Position numbers and translations under genes: made by a program. DNA of 64,000 nucleotides from an uncultured Tolumonas sp. Lineage in GTDB: Bacteria > Pseudomonadota > Gammaproteobacteria > Enterobacterales > Aeromonadaceae. This document shows, piece by piece, positions 17,915 to 28,225 of this stretch (position 1 is its first letter; the number at the start of each line of letters is the position of its first letter). The stretch lies in the NCBI RefSeq assembly GCF_963678185.1, contig NZ_OY782757.1:1065001-1129000 (forward strand), read 5' to 3'. The notes under the pieces are model-generated. The model did no database searches, was not told the origin of the DNA, and was given only the letters and a program-made list of their open reading frames with translations.

Positions 17915-19468
17915 ATGAATACATCTGACTTTTCTCAAATGGGTAAGGAAGTCACCTTCCCCGCCGACGTACAGTTAGTTTCTACCACTGATTTACGCAG
18001 CTATGTTACGTATGCTAATACCGCTTTTTTATCTGTCTCCGGTTATAAATTGGATGAGTTAGTCGGTTTGCCACATAACGTGATCCGCCACCCTGACATG
18101 CCTAAAACCGCCTTTCGCGACCTGTGGCAAAAACTGAAAGAAGGCAAAGCATGGCGCGGAATTGTCAAAAATCGCTGTAAAAATGGTGATTTTTATTGGG
18201 TTGATGCCTATGTCACCCCCATCTACGAAGATAAAAATATTGTGGGTTATCAATCTGTCCGCGTTAAACCGGCTCCAGAGGATAAAAGCCGGGCAGAAAA
18301 AATCTACGCGCAATTACATGAACGGGAACGGCTGAATAAAAAGATCTCTTTTTCATGGCAAGACTATCGCCCGCTACTTGGTTTGCTCTTCGCGGCTGGC
18401 AGTGTTATCGCAGCCTACTTTGCTGCTGGGTGGCTGACAGCCATTTGGTGTCTACTCTCTTTTGTATTTTTGGCTATCTGCTTTTACCCGCACCTGATCA
18501 CCATTCCTCAGTTTTTACGATCGTTGGCAACGGAATATGACAGCATTACCCGGCATATTTATTCCGGCACTGACCTGTCCAGTATTGCCGATTTTCACCT
18601 GAAACACTGGCAGGCCCGGATCAGAACCGTTTTGGGGCGTACGCAAGATTCCACCAGTGTTTTACAAACACTGGCTGGCAGACTATTTAGCGCCACAGAC
18701 AAAGCAAAAAACGATATCGATCAACAAGAGGCAAGTCTGCAGCAAATTGCGGCGGCTGTTACGCAGTTGACCGAGGCCGCCGCGGAAATCGCACATTCCA
18801 CCGTCAGCACATCAGATTATGTCAACATGGCGTCTGAACATTGTAATGAGGCCGGAACTCATTTATCGGATGCTAAAAAACAAATTCAGCAACTGGCCAA
18901 ACAAGCAGAACAAGCAACGGAATCGGCCACTAAAATGGTAGAGGAAGCCAATCATATTGGTGGGGTAATGAGTGAAATTCAGGGGATTGCCGAGCAAACC
19001 AATCTACTGGCGTTAAATGCTGCAATTGAAGCTGCCCGAGCCGGAGAACAAGGCCGTGGTTTTGCTGTTGTTGCTGATGAAGTCAGAACGCTATCAACCC
19101 GAACCCACAAAGCCACAGAACAGATACAGGCCAGCATCACACATATTCAGCACATCATGACTGCTTGGGAAAAAATCATGGCCGCCAATCTGGAGCAAAC
19201 CCGCGCCTGTGTGCAACACACCGATGCCAGCTCATTACAGATGGAACAAGTGGTATCAGAATTGGGGCAGATGACGGATTACGCGGCGCAAATCTCAGCG
19301 GCGGCACAAGAGCAAGGTGTTGCATTAGCGGATGTGACCAAAAACATTAATGAACTCACCGAATTAGGCGAAGCTAATCTGGAGCAAATCAAAGCGATTG
19401 ATATCAATAGTCACAAAGTCATGCAACGGGCAGAAAAACTCAATGAATTATGCCGAACATTCAATTAG
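17915..19468 (+). CDS. Aer-type PAS methyl-accepting chemotaxis protein (paralogue)
   Basis: Chemoreceptor of 517 residues, collinear with the one at 10142: the same PAS domain ([34 protein letters not shown]), two membrane helices at about 150-195 and the same signalling tip ([20 protein letters not shown]). The C-termini are nearly identical ([10 protein letters not shown] and [10 protein letters not shown]), which indicates a local duplication. Unlike its sister, no c-di-GMP aptamer precedes it, so the two copies may be expressed under different conditions. Energy or redox taxis is inferred from the Aer-like PAS domain. Confidence 0.93.
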   Translation: MNTSDFSQMGKEVTFPADVQLVSTTDLRSYVTYANTAFLSVSGYKLDELVGLPHNVIRHPDMPKTAFRDLWQKLKEGKAWRGIVKNRCKNGDFYWVDAYVTPIYEDKNIVGYQSVRVKPAPEDKSRAEKIYAQLHERERLNKKISFSWQDYRPLLGLLFAAGSVIAAYFAAGWLTAIWCLLSFVFLAICFYPHLITIPQFLRSLATEYDSITRHIYSGTDLSSIADFHLKHWQARIRTVLGRTQDSTSVLQTLAGRLFSATDKAKNDIDQQEASLQQIAAAVTQLTEAAAEIAHSTVSTSDYVNMASEHCNEAGTHLSDAKKQIQQLAKQAEQATESATKMVEEANHIGGVMSEIQGIAEQTNLLALNAAIEAARAGEQGRGFAVVADEVRTLSTRTHKATEQIQASITHIQHIMTAWEKIMAANLEQTRACVQHTDASSLQMEQVVSELGQMTDYAAQISAAAQEQGVALADVTKNINELTELGEANLEQIKAIDINSHKVMQRAEKLNELCRTFN

Positions 19469-19483
19469 GCAGGCCGCACTGAT

Positions 19484-19520
19484 AGCTAAAGCGGGGTAAC
19501 ATTATTGCTCCGCTTTAGCT
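19484..19520. terminator. Convergent terminator between chemoreceptor and GGDEF-EAL genes
   Basis: An 11-bp perfect stem, AGCTAAAGCGG and CCGCTTTAGCT, loop 15 nt, filling the gap between two converging genes (stops at 19468 and 19524). It can act in both directions, although T-runs are short. Confidence 0.6.
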
Positions 19521-19523
19521 GTA

Positions 19524-21983
19524 TTATTTCAGAGAAGCAAGCACCCACTGGACAAAATCATCTGACGGGATCGGGCGGCTGTAATAATAGCCCTGAGCTT
19601 CATCACAATGATAAATCTGTAAATATTTAACCAGATATTCCTCTTCAATACCTTCCGCAATGGTGCGCAAACCTAGGCTTTTGGACATTTGAATAATGGC
19701 GCGCACGATCGCTGCATCGCTTGGGTTTTTATCCATATCGCGAATAAATGACTGATCAATTTTTACTTTATCGACAGCAAAACGTTTTAAATAAGAAAGG
19801 CTCGAATAACCGGTACCAAAATCATCCAGCGATAATTTTATACCCAGCGTTTTAAGGCGTTGCACGGTTTGCAATACATTTTCGGTATCACCAATCAGGA
19901 TCGATTCGGTCAATTCCAACTCAAGAAATTGCGGATCTAAACCGGAATCTTTTAATGCCGAAATAACCGTTTCTTCTAAATTGCCTCGCCGGAATTGGAT
20001 CGCTGATAGGTTAACGGCCATCACTAAATCAGGTAGCCCTTGTTCTCGCCAAGCCATCGCCTGACGGCAAGCTTCGCGTAATGCCCACTCCCCGATCGGT
20101 ACGATAAGACCACTCTCTTCGGCCAGTGTAATGAACTTACCCGGCGGTAAAAGGCCAAACTCAGGATGTTGCCAACGGATCAAGGCTTCAGCCCCAATCA
20201 CGGCATTATTTGATAGATCAATTTGAGGTTGATAATGCAATACAAATTCATTGCGCTCTAACGCCACACGCAACCCGTTTCTTAGTTCGATCTGCTCCAT
20301 GACATCAGCATTCATTTTACTATCAAAGAAACGGTAGGTATTTCCCTTTGCATCTTTTGCGTAATACATGGCCGAATCGGCTTTTCGCAATAATGTATCA
20401 AAATCATCGCCATCATCTGGATAAACCGTCACCCCAATTGAACATGATGTAGAAAGCTCATGCCCATCAATTCTGGCCGGTTTGGTAATGTCTTCCAGAA
20501 TTTTAGAGCAGATAAAAACAACTGCATCACTGGTTGTAATGTGTGATAACACAACCAAAAACTCATCACCACCAAACCGGCTGACGGTGTCTGTGCCTCG
20601 GATAGACTCGCGTAAGCGATGAGAAATGACCTCCAAGAGCACATCACCGCTCGCATGACCTAAAGAATCGTTTATAGATTTGAAATTATCTAAATCCATA
20701 AAAAGTAACGCGACCTTATGTCCGTCTCTTTTTGCAGCGGCTATAGCTTGTTCAACACGATCACGGACTAATAAGCGATTCGGTAATCCAGTTAAGGCAT
20801 CATGGTGAGCCAGATAATCAATCACCCGTTCTGCTTTCTTTTTTTCCGTAATATCAGACAACATGCGAAGTACACACTGCTCACCACTAATGTTGATCAG
20901 TTCAGCAGAGAGCAAAACATCGCCTGTTTCTCCTGTTTTAGTTCTGAACATTAACTCCTGATTCTGTATTTGTCCGTGCTCACACAGCGATGTATACATG
21001 CGTGCTTTCTCTTCTGGATAAACCCACAAGCCAAGTTCAGTCGCGGTATGACCAATAACATCTTTCCGTTCATAGCCAAATAATTGCAAAAAAGCTTCAT
21101 TCACATCAATGAATTGCTCTGATACATAGTTACTAATACCTATCGCCATCGGATTTTTATTAAACACGGTCGAAAAACGGGACTCGCTTTCTATTAGTGC
21201 TAATTCGCGTTTTTTGCGTTCTGTAATGTTGTGAGAAATACCAAATAACCCAGATACTTGGCCGTTATGATTCAGCATCGGCCCTTTCGTCACCTGAAAT
21301 ATCAAGTTTTCACCGGAAAAAGTTGTAATGGACTCCTCATGGGTTTGCGTTTTACCCGACCCCATGATTGATTTATCAATGGCCATTATTTCAGTCGCAA
21401 TAGCAGGTGGAAAAATAAAACTATCGTCATGACCCATAATTTGATCGACCGGCTTACCAACAAATTGGGCAGCAGCCTGATTTACTAATAAATAACGCCC
21501 CTGTATGTCTTTTACAAAGACCGCATCGGTTGAGCCTTCAACCACCACGGTTAATAATTGTTGTTGTTCGCTGAGTTTTTTTTCTGCTGTTTTCCTAGCA
21601 AAACGCTCACTGACTTCACGCAAACAACGTTCTATCGATGGCACTAAGCGGGTCAGATTGTCCTTCAGTAGAAAATCCCACACGCCTAATTTCAGCAATT
21701 CGACGGCTCGTTCCTCACCGATACTGCCCGAAACTAAAATCACTGGGGTATCAGGTAAACGCTGATGAATAAGCGCCAGGTCATGTTCAAAATTAAGCTG
21801 CGGCACACTGTAATCGGACAAAATAATGTCCCAACCACCAGTATCTAACGCTTGGTTCAGTTCCTCGACAGTTTCAATTCGACTACATTTCGCATTCAAA
21901 CCAGCCACCCGCAGGTGTCGTTCGATCAAACGAAAATCAGCGGATGAATCTTCAATAGCGAGAATCAACAGATCGTTCTTCAT
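19524..21983 (-). CDS. Response regulator with PAS-PAS-GGDEF-EAL output
   Basis: An 819-residue cytoplasmic protein. The receiver domain (about 1-130) has its phospho-Asp in IILSDYSVP. Two PAS domains (about 140-265 and 270-385) and then GGDEF (about 390-555) and EAL (about 565-815) follow. The cyclase site SRFGGDEFLV with upstream RGTD and the EAL residues (GAEALIRW, ELTESIL, DDFGTGYSSL, KIDQSF, AEGIE) are intact. It lies 4 bp after a single-domain response regulator, which itself overlaps a hybrid kinase gene. The three form an operon in which the kinase probably phosphorylates this receiver to change c-di-GMP level. Confidence 0.93.
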   Translation of the reverse strand: MKNDLLILAIEDSSADFRLIERHLRVAGLNAKCSRIETVEELNQALDTGGWDIILSDYSVPQLNFEHDLALIHQRLPDTPVILVSGSIGEERAVELLKLGVWDFLLKDNLTRLVPSIERCLREVSERFARKTAEKKLSEQQQLLTVVVEGSTDAVFVKDIQGRYLLVNQAAAQFVGKPVDQIMGHDDSFIFPPAIATEIMAIDKSIMGSGKTQTHEESITTFSGENLIFQVTKGPMLNHNGQVSGLFGISHNITERKKRELALIESESRFSTVFNKNPMAIGISNYVSEQFIDVNEAFLQLFGYERKDVIGHTATELGLWVYPEEKARMYTSLCEHGQIQNQELMFRTKTGETGDVLLSAELINISGEQCVLRMLSDITEKKKAERVIDYLAHHDALTGLPNRLLVRDRVEQAIAAAKRDGHKVALLFMDLDNFKSINDSLGHASGDVLLEVISHRLRESIRGTDTVSRFGGDEFLVVLSHITTSDAVVFICSKILEDITKPARIDGHELSTSCSIGVTVYPDDGDDFDTLLRKADSAMYYAKDAKGNTYRFFDSKMNADVMEQIELRNGLRVALERNEFVLHYQPQIDLSNNAVIGAEALIRWQHPEFGLLPPGKFITLAEESGLIVPIGEWALREACRQAMAWREQGLPDLVMAVNLSAIQFRRGNLEETVISALKDSGLDPQFLELELTESILIGDTENVLQTVQRLKTLGIKLSLDDFGTGYSSLSYLKRFAVDKVKIDQSFIRDMDKNPSDAAIVRAIIQMSKSLGLRTIAEGIEEEYLVKYLQIYHCDEAQGYYYSRPIPSDDFVQWVLASLK

Positions 21984-21987
21984 ACCT

Positions 21988-22422
21988 TCAGATCTCAGTG
22001 GAGGCGGGTTTATTGGTGATTAACCAATAAACCCCTAATCGGGCGACTGTTTCTGCAAACTCACTGAATTCCAGTGGTTTATTAACAAAGCTGTTAGCGC
22101 CATTTTCATAACTTCTGAGACGATCGCGTTCATCATCGGAGGACGTTAAAATGACGACGGGTAATAATTTAGTTCGTGGGTTATTACGTAATTTGGCTAA
22201 CACATCTAAGCCATTTACACGCGGTAAATTGATATCCAGCAACACAACCGTAGGTAAAGGGTCGCCTTTCAAGCTGGCAAATTCATTTTCCTGAAAAAGA
22301 TAATCCAATGCTTGTTGACCATCGCGCGCCACATCGATCTGATTAGCCAGATTCATTTTTTTTAGCGAGCGTAAGATTAGCTTTTCATCCTGCGGATTAT
22401 CTTCAACCAGTAATATGCTCAT
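21988..22422 (-). CDS. Single-domain response regulator (Rcp1/CheY-like)
   Basis: A receiver-only protein of 144 residues. It has the acidic pocket LLVEDNPQDEKL, the phospho-Asp in VVLLDINLPRVNG, Thr/Ser in VVILTSSDDERD and Lys in FVNKPLEF. The extended loop after the phospho-site resembles the Rcp1 group that partners with phytochrome-type kinases. Its ATG overlaps the kinase stop (ATGA, 22419-22422) and the next gene follows after 4 bp. It probably shuttles phosphate between the hybrid kinase and another component. Confidence 0.92.
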   Translation of the reverse strand: MSILLVEDNPQDEKLILRSLKKMNLANQIDVARDGQQALDYLFQENEFASLKGDPLPTVVLLDINLPRVNGLDVLAKLRNNPRTKLLPVVILTSSDDERDRLRSYENGANSFVNKPLEFSEFAETVARLGVYWLITNKPASTEI

Positions 22423-25160
22423 GCTTTATTCTCCATCTCAGACCCTGTAGGTAACGTGAAACAAAACGTTGCGCCTTCGCCTGGTTTTGCCATGGCTTCA
22501 ATTTGACCGCCGTGACGATGAATAATACGTTGCACCGTTGCTAAACCTACCCCCATCCCCGAAAACTCATCTTGCCGATGCAGACGTTGGAATGGTTTAA
22601 ACAGACGATCGACATGTGCCATATCAAAGCCTGCACCATTATCTGTAACACAAAAGCCTGACAGCCCATCGTGAACATGGGGATCAGCAAAAACACGGAT
22701 GTTGGCATCTGATTTTTTAGCGCTGTATTTCCAGGCATTTCCCAGCAAGTTACGCATAACTGCTTCCAACATACGCTCATCGCCGTATGCTTTCAGCTTA
22801 TCATCCACTTGCCAGGTCACTTTTCGTTCAGGATCAGAATGAGACATCTCATCCAGCAGCCGTGTTGCCATTTTAGAAATATCAACGTCGTCGCGACGTA
22901 ATTCACCGCGGGTACAACGTGACAAGGTCAATATGCCATCAATCAAGTCACCCATTCGACGACTGGCAGTATTGATTTCATTCAGATAATCACGTGCTTC
23001 ATCATTTAATTGCTCACCATAATCTTCGGTTAATGCCTGAGAAAATCCGCTCATGGCTCGTAAAGGTGCACGCAAATCATGTGAAACAGCATAGGCGAAA
23101 GCATCCAATTCCTGATTAGCGGCTTTAAGTTCGGTGGTGCGTTGTTCCACCCGAATTTCTAATTCCGCATTAAGTTGGTGAATTTGCTCTTCCGCTAATT
23201 TACGCTCGGTAATGTCGGTAAAAATGCAGGCGAATTGCCCTCGGCGTGGTGAATACAGCGAATTTTCATAATACCGGCCATTGACGTTGACCAGACCTTC
23301 CAGATGAACAGGTTCCCCAGTAAAAGCGGTATATTTATAGGCATTTAACCAGTAAGGTTCTAACCCAGGGAATAACTCAAGAATTGTATGGCCGACAACA
23401 TCTTCCTTTTTTAATCCGATTATTTTGGAATGTGCCGGATTTACATCGAGGAATCGCCAATCAATAGGTTCCCCTTGCCCATCAACCACCGCCTCGGCGA
23501 CAAAAAAACCTTCTAGCATGGTTTCGAATAACAAGCGGAAACGTTTTTCGCTGCGTTTTAATTCTTCAATACTTCTTTGCCTTGTCGCCAAGAGGCTATC
23601 AACTCGAGCTAACACCTCTTTGGTAGAAAAAGGTTTAGTCAGATATTCCTGCACGCCTGCTTTCAGCATCTGGATGCGTAATTCGTCGTCTTCTCTGGCA
23701 GTCAGTAGAACAATCGGGGTATCCACCATTTCGGGATATTGCCGTAATGCCGTGATCATTTGGTCACCACTCATTCTTGGCATCATCAGGTCAGACAGAA
23801 TTAAATCCGGTTTAAATGCTAACGCTTTTTGTAGCCCCTCCATCCCATCAAGCGCACTTTCTACCCGATAAGTTTCAGCGAGTGTTGCCACCAGATAGGC
23901 ATTCATATCTGGGTTATCTTCTACGACCAAAATCAAAGCTTTATTTTCGTCGGAATCATCGATTGTACTCAGCTCAGACTGATGACCACTATGTTCCTGG
24001 TTCAGTTCATCAACAGCCTGTTGCTCCAGAATATGGCTCACATTCATTTGATCATCACTGATCACCGAGCCTTCAGGTGCCATTAACGGCAATACAACCC
24101 GGAATAATGTTCCACCACCAGCGGCATCAAGACAGTTCACATCCCCGCCATGTAAACTGACAAACTCCTTAACAATCGCCAGCCCTAATCCGGTGCCACC
24201 ATGCTGACGCGCTGACCGGCCGTCGACCTGCCGGAAACGCTCAAAAATGGCTTGTTTCATATCGTCGGGCACACCGGGGCCATTATCGCTCACTTCAATA
24301 ATCGCTTTGCCATTCAGCTCAGATAAAACAATATCGATCACACCATTATCAGGCACAAACTTAAAAGCATTCGATAATAGATTCAGCAAGATACGTTGCG
24401 TCTTTTCGCCATCGACCTGCGCACGCAATTGTTGGGGGGTGTTGATCCGATAATTTATTTTCCGATCCGTTGCCACACTCTCAAAAAAAGAGGCGGATAA
24501 CCGGACAATATGCGAAAGATCGACGGCTGAATATTGCAGATTCATTCGTTTCGCTTCTAGTTTAGCTACATCAAGCAGATCGGATACATGCCGGTAAAGG
24601 AAACGCGCATTACGTTCAATGACATCCAAATGGTGTCGTTGAGCCTGATTAAACCCGGTTTCAGCCAGTAGTTTTTCTACCGGACTAATAATCAATGTGA
24701 GGGGTGTTCGCAGTTCGTGACTGACATTAGAGAAAAACTGTGTTTTCAGTTCATCTAATTCCAATGTTTGTTGATAAAGCTCATCGATCCGCGCTTTTGC
24801 TACCCGAGACTGCTCTAATGCATTTTCAATACGAAGATTGGCCTGCCGGAGTCGTTCCTGAGATTCGCTAATCAAATAACCCGTAAATACAAATACCACC
24901 ATGGACCAAATAGTGCTGGTTCTGGCAATTTCCCAAGAAAATCGCGGTGGAACAAAGAAATACCAGACAAACAGTAAAGAAAGGATCGTTGCAGCTAGAC
25001 CTCCTTTCAAACCAGAGACTCGCGCGCTGAAAAATACAGCTGGGAAAAATAGAAACCAGACAAACGGATCGATCCATGTCCACAGTAATAACTGCACACT
25101 GAGGGCCATGATTGGAAACATAATTGCTAAAAAAAACTGTGTCTTGATTGAATACTGCAT
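22419..25160 (-). CDS. Membrane hybrid sensor kinase with two kinase modules
   Basis: A 913-residue sensor kinase. The N-terminal membrane region (helices within about residues 8-98) resembles the KdpD-like DUF4118 segment. Then come HisKA with H148 in FFSNVSHELRTPL, HATPase (GGTGLGLAIVKEF), a receiver domain (about 410-525, Asp in LILSDLMMPRMSG) and PAS (about 540-660). A coiled coil leads to a second HisKA of phytochrome type (AYAVSHDLRAPLRAMSG) and a second HATPase (GMGVGLATVQRII). Two complete kinase cores in one chain are unusual. It is first in an operon with a single-domain regulator and a REC-PAS-GGDEF-EAL protein. The stimulus is unknown. Confidence 0.92.
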   Translation of the reverse strand: MQYSIKTQFFLAIMFPIMALSVQLLLWTWIDPFVWFLFFPAVFFSARVSGLKGGLAATILSLLFVWYFFVPPRFSWEIARTSTIWSMVVFVFTGYLISESQERLRQANLRIENALEQSRVAKARIDELYQQTLELDELKTQFFSNVSHELRTPLTLIISPVEKLLAETGFNQAQRHHLDVIERNARFLYRHVSDLLDVAKLEAKRMNLQYSAVDLSHIVRLSASFFESVATDRKINYRINTPQQLRAQVDGEKTQRILLNLLSNAFKFVPDNGVIDIVLSELNGKAIIEVSDNGPGVPDDMKQAIFERFRQVDGRSARQHGGTGLGLAIVKEFVSLHGGDVNCLDAAGGGTLFRVVLPLMAPEGSVISDDQMNVSHILEQQAVDELNQEHSGHQSELSTIDDSDENKALILVVEDNPDMNAYLVATLAETYRVESALDGMEGLQKALAFKPDLILSDLMMPRMSGDQMITALRQYPEMVDTPIVLLTAREDDELRIQMLKAGVQEYLTKPFSTKEVLARVDSLLATRQRSIEELKRSEKRFRLLFETMLEGFFVAEAVVDGQGEPIDWRFLDVNPAHSKIIGLKKEDVVGHTILELFPGLEPYWLNAYKYTAFTGEPVHLEGLVNVNGRYYENSLYSPRRGQFACIFTDITERKLAEEQIHQLNAELEIRVEQRTTELKAANQELDAFAYAVSHDLRAPLRAMSGFSQALTEDYGEQLNDEARDYLNEINTASRRMGDLIDGILTLSRCTRGELRRDDVDISKMATRLLDEMSHSDPERKVTWQVDDKLKAYGDERMLEAVMRNLLGNAWKYSAKKSDANIRVFADPHVHDGLSGFCVTDNGAGFDMAHVDRLFKPFQRLHRQDEFSGMGVGLATVQRIIHRHGGQIEAMAKPGEGATFCFTLPTGSEMENKA

Positions 25161-25330
25161 TTTTAGCCCGCTTTTTTATTTAATTGAAAACCATACACTT
25201 TGAGGGGTAATGGTGAGCGTTAAATATGAACAATACAGCGAAACAAATACTTTCTTGTCAGTGTAGGACAGATATGAGTACTGCCCAGCTTATGCGGACT
25301 AAAAATGGCTTTTTTTGCTATCAGTCTCAA

Positions 25331-26227
25331 TCAGAGCAGTGTTGCGGCCAGTTTTTCTTTCATAAAATCCAGCCAGACTCTTAAACGAGGGTTTCGCTGA
25401 GCATCGCTGTAAAACACGGCATTGACCGGACGACGCGCTCCGCTGTTAAGCTCGGCTAAAATTTCGATCAGTCGGCCTGACTGAAGATCATCAGTCGTCA
25501 TAAAATCAGACAAACAGGCGATCCCTTCCCCCGCTATGGCTAACTGGCGCAGCGTTTCTCCACTACTGGCGCGCAGTTGTGGTTTTATCGCCAGCCGATC
25601 GCCTTGGTCGTGCACTAACGGCCACCAATTCAAATTCTCGGAACCGGTAAACCCTAACAAGGTGTGATTGTGCAGATCAGTAATGGCCGCAGGAGTGCCA
25701 CAACGCGCTAAATAATCAGGTGCCGCCAACAAACGCAGGCGAGAACTGCCCAATGGCATGGCTCTGAGCCCTGAATCGGTGAGCTCACCAATACGAATGG
25801 CCACATCAACGCGCCGTTCCAGTAAATTGATAAAACCATCTGAACTTTCCAGATTCAGTTCAATGCGGGGGTAACGGCGCCGAAACTCACCGATCAACGG
25901 GATCAGTTGATGCAATATAAACGGCGTGGCCGCATCTACTCGTAATATACCTTCCGGTTCTGCTTTACGGGCAATCAACGCGGCTTCTGCTTGTGCCATC
26001 TGGTTGATCACCGTGACCGCTTCCTGATAAAACCACTGCCCTTCTTCCGTCAGTGAAAGACGTCTAGTAGTACGATTCAATAAGGTGGTGGCCAGTTTCT
26101 CTTCCAGCCGTTTTAATCGACGGCTCACCACCGCATTATCAATGCTCAGATTTTCTGCCGCCTGACGCAGACTTCCTGCGTCTACAACAGCCACAAACAG
26201 CTCTAGTTCATCAGAATTGGTTTTCAT
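25331..26227 (-). CDS. LysR-family regulator
   Basis: A LysR regulator of about 298 residues. The N-terminal DNA-binding domain (SLRQAAENLSIDNAVVSRRL, then LLNRTTRRLSLTEEG) is followed by an effector domain with GILRVDAATPFILHQLIPL. The reading frame can start at a GTG (26236), but ATG at 26227 is preferred, giving MKTNSDELELF. It is divergent from an MFS efflux-type transporter starting at 26338, with about 110 bp between them, and probably controls it. The effector is unknown. Confidence 0.9.
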   Translation of the reverse strand: MKTNSDELELFVAVVDAGSLRQAAENLSIDNAVVSRRLKRLEEKLATTLLNRTTRRLSLTEEGQWFYQEAVTVINQMAQAEAALIARKAEPEGILRVDAATPFILHQLIPLIGEFRRRYPRIELNLESSDGFINLLERRVDVAIRIGELTDSGLRAMPLGSSRLRLLAAPDYLARCGTPAAITDLHNHTLLGFTGSENLNWWPLVHDQGDRLAIKPQLRASSGETLRQLAIAGEGIACLSDFMTTDDLQSGRLIEILAELNSGARRPVNAVFYSDAQRNPRLRVWLDFMKEKLAATLL

Positions 26228-26337
26228 TATTGCCACTACGTCAATTATCTTATGTTTTTATAGTCGTTTTTATCATTAAACTGCAAGCCCATACTGCACT
26301 CCTGACTTACATATCGCTTTGTTTCAAGGAGTACCTT

Positions 26338-27522
26338 ATGCCATTAGCATTATTTGCACTGACTATCAGTGCGTTTGCTATCGGAGCAACAGAGTTTGTC
26401 ATCGTTGGGCTTATTCCAACCATTGCTGAACACTTGCAGATCACGCTACCTTCCGCCGGATTACTGGTTAGCCTGTATGCGTTTGGAGTTGCCGTAGGCG
26501 CGCCAGTGCTCACGGCATTAACGGGTAAAGTACCCAGAAAATGGCTGTTAATGGGGTTAATGGCGCTGTTTACCGCCGGAAATTTACTGGCCTGGCAAGC
26601 AACCAGTTATCTGGTGCTGGTGGTCGCCCGTGTATTAACGGGGTTAGCCCACGGCGTATTTTTCTCAATTGGTTCAACCATCGCCACCAGCCTGGTGCCG
26701 AAAGAAAAGGCGGCCAGCGCTATTGCGATCATGTTCAGCGGACTCACCGTCGCCTTGGTGACAGGCGTGCCATTAGGGACATGGATTGGGCAAACCTATG
26801 GCTGGCAGGAAACCTTCCTGGCCGTTTCGCTATTAGGTGTCATCGCCCTACTCGCGAGTCTGATGTTTATTCCCGATGATATTCACCATGCTCCACCAGC
26901 TTCTCTACGCCAGCAATTGCAGGTGTTGACGCATCCACGCTTATTACTGGTCTATGCTAAAACAGCGTTGGGTTATGGTGGTGCCTTTACTGCTTTCACT
27001 TTTTTAGCCCCTATTTTACAAAACATCAGTGGCTTCTCTGCTGCTAGCGTCAGTGTGATCTTACTGGTCTATGGCGTGTCAGTGGCCGTTGGCAATATCT
27101 GGGGCGGCAAACTCGCTGATCGTAAAGGGCCATTATCCGCACTGAAATTACTTTTTGCCGGTCTGGCAATTGTGTTGATGAGCCTGACCTTTACGGCAGG
27201 CAATCAAATCACCGCAGTATTAACGGTTCTGGTTTGGGGCGCGTTTGCCTTCGGTAATGTGCCCGGTTTACAAGTGCTGGTGGTGCAACAAGCGCAGCGT
27301 TTTACGCCGAATGCTGTCGATGTAGCCTCCGGACTGAATATCGCCGCCTTTAATGTCGGCATAGCTTTGGGTTCAATTACCGGCGGTGCAGTGGTCAGTC
27401 ATATGACCTTAATGGATACCCCGTGGGTAGGCAGCCTGATTGTGCTGGTTGCTTTGGGCTTAACCTTCGCCAGCGAACGTCTTGAACGTGCTGATACAAA
27501 TTTCAGCCCGAACTGGGATTGA
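26338..27522 (+). CDS. MFS transporter, DHA1/AraJ-like efflux family
   Basis: A 12-helix major facilitator of 394 residues. It has the family opening FALTISAFAIGATEFVIVGLI, the GxLaDrkG-type loop (GGKLADRKGPLSA) and motif C-like GVPLGTWIGQTYGWQETF. The frame is open upstream to 26230, but ATG 26338 with AAGGAG before it is the start. Proteins of this group (AraJ, YdhP, NepI types) export sugars, nucleosides or drugs; the substrate cannot be read here. The divergent LysR gene is the likely regulator. Confidence 0.9.
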   Translation: MPLALFALTISAFAIGATEFVIVGLIPTIAEHLQITLPSAGLLVSLYAFGVAVGAPVLTALTGKVPRKWLLMGLMALFTAGNLLAWQATSYLVLVVARVLTGLAHGVFFSIGSTIATSLVPKEKAASAIAIMFSGLTVALVTGVPLGTWIGQTYGWQETFLAVSLLGVIALLASLMFIPDDIHHAPPASLRQQLQVLTHPRLLLVYAKTALGYGGAFTAFTFLAPILQNISGFSAASVSVILLVYGVSVAVGNIWGGKLADRKGPLSALKLLFAGLAIVLMSLTFTAGNQITAVLTVLVWGAFAFGNVPGLQVLVVQQAQRFTPNAVDVASGLNIAAFNVGIALGSITGGAVVSHMTLMDTPWVGSLIVLVALGLTFASERLERADTNFSPNWD

Positions 27523-27533
27523 TACTCATAGCA

Positions 27534-27583
27534 CTGGACAAACATCACTTGATTTGGCTTTTCGCCCGCCGATGTTTGTCCAG
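27534..27583. terminator. Long inverted repeat between convergent MFS and TetR genes
   Basis: A perfect 13-bp inverted repeat, CTGGACAAACATC and GATGTTTGTCCAG, with a 24-nt loop. It lies entirely between the MFS stop (27522) and the TetR stop (27599). It probably ends both transcripts, although no T-run is present. Confidence 0.5.
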
Positions 27584-27598
27584 CTATACCGGCCTGAT

Positions 27599-28210
27599 TT
27601 ATTGAATAGATGCGTTAGAAACGGGCAGTTCCAGCAGTTTGCAGGTAGTCAACATCGCTTGATCCAACGCACTGCTGTCACGGCGTAATTTCGTCAACAG
27701 CGTTGCGCCCAGCCATAATTCATAGAGAGCCAGCGCAGTTTGTTCCGGTATCAAACCGGTAGATAACGAGCCATCCTGAATCCCTTCTTCGATACAAGCG
27801 GTAAGCTGTGCAATCAATTTCTCGGTGCCTTGCTTCAATGCATTACGCATCAATTCCGAGAGATCGGCCACCTCTGCACTGAGCTTAACCACCAGACATT
27901 TGCCGGTCAGATCGTCACTTTCCTGCGCATCTTGCCAGCGCGACCAATACGTCATCAACCGCGCGGCGGCCGTCATACTTTTATCGGAAAACAAGCTTTG
28001 CAGGCGCTGGTTGTATCCCGTGAAGTAATCTTCCAGCAATGCTTCACCAAAAACTTCCTTCGATTTGAAGTAATGGTAAAAGGAACCTTTCGGTACTTTT
28101 GCTGCATTCAGGATCTCTGTCAGCCCAACAGCTGAAAAACCTTTACCAACAATCACCATTTTGCCGGTATCCAGAATATGTTGCCGGACATCTTTATGTT
28201 CGGTCGTCAT
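27599..28210 (-). CDS. nemR: TetR-family electrophile/redox sensor, NemR-like
   Basis: A 203-residue TetR repressor closely resembling NemR, which senses hypochlorite, quinones and reactive aldehydes. The HTH is GLTEILNAAKVPKGSFYHYF. The NemR core around its sensing Cys is conserved as GKCLVVKLSAEVADLSE (C105), and a Lys equivalent to the sulfenamide partner of NemR is present in WLGATLLTKLRRD (K174). ATG 28210 is preferred over 28219 because GAGG lies 9 nt upstream. It is divergent from yqhD-curA-DJ-1, and two TAGAC-N5-GTCTA sites lie between, matching the NemR operator type. Confidence 0.85.
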   Translation of the reverse strand: MTTEHKDVRQHILDTGKMVIVGKGFSAVGLTEILNAAKVPKGSFYHYFKSKEVFGEALLEDYFTGYNQRLQSLFSDKSMTAAARLMTYWSRWQDAQESDDLTGKCLVVKLSAEVADLSELMRNALKQGTEKLIAQLTACIEEGIQDGSLSTGLIPEQTALALYELWLGATLLTKLRRDSSALDQAMLTTCKLLELPVSNASIQ

Positions 28211-28225
28211 GATTGTCATCCTCCC

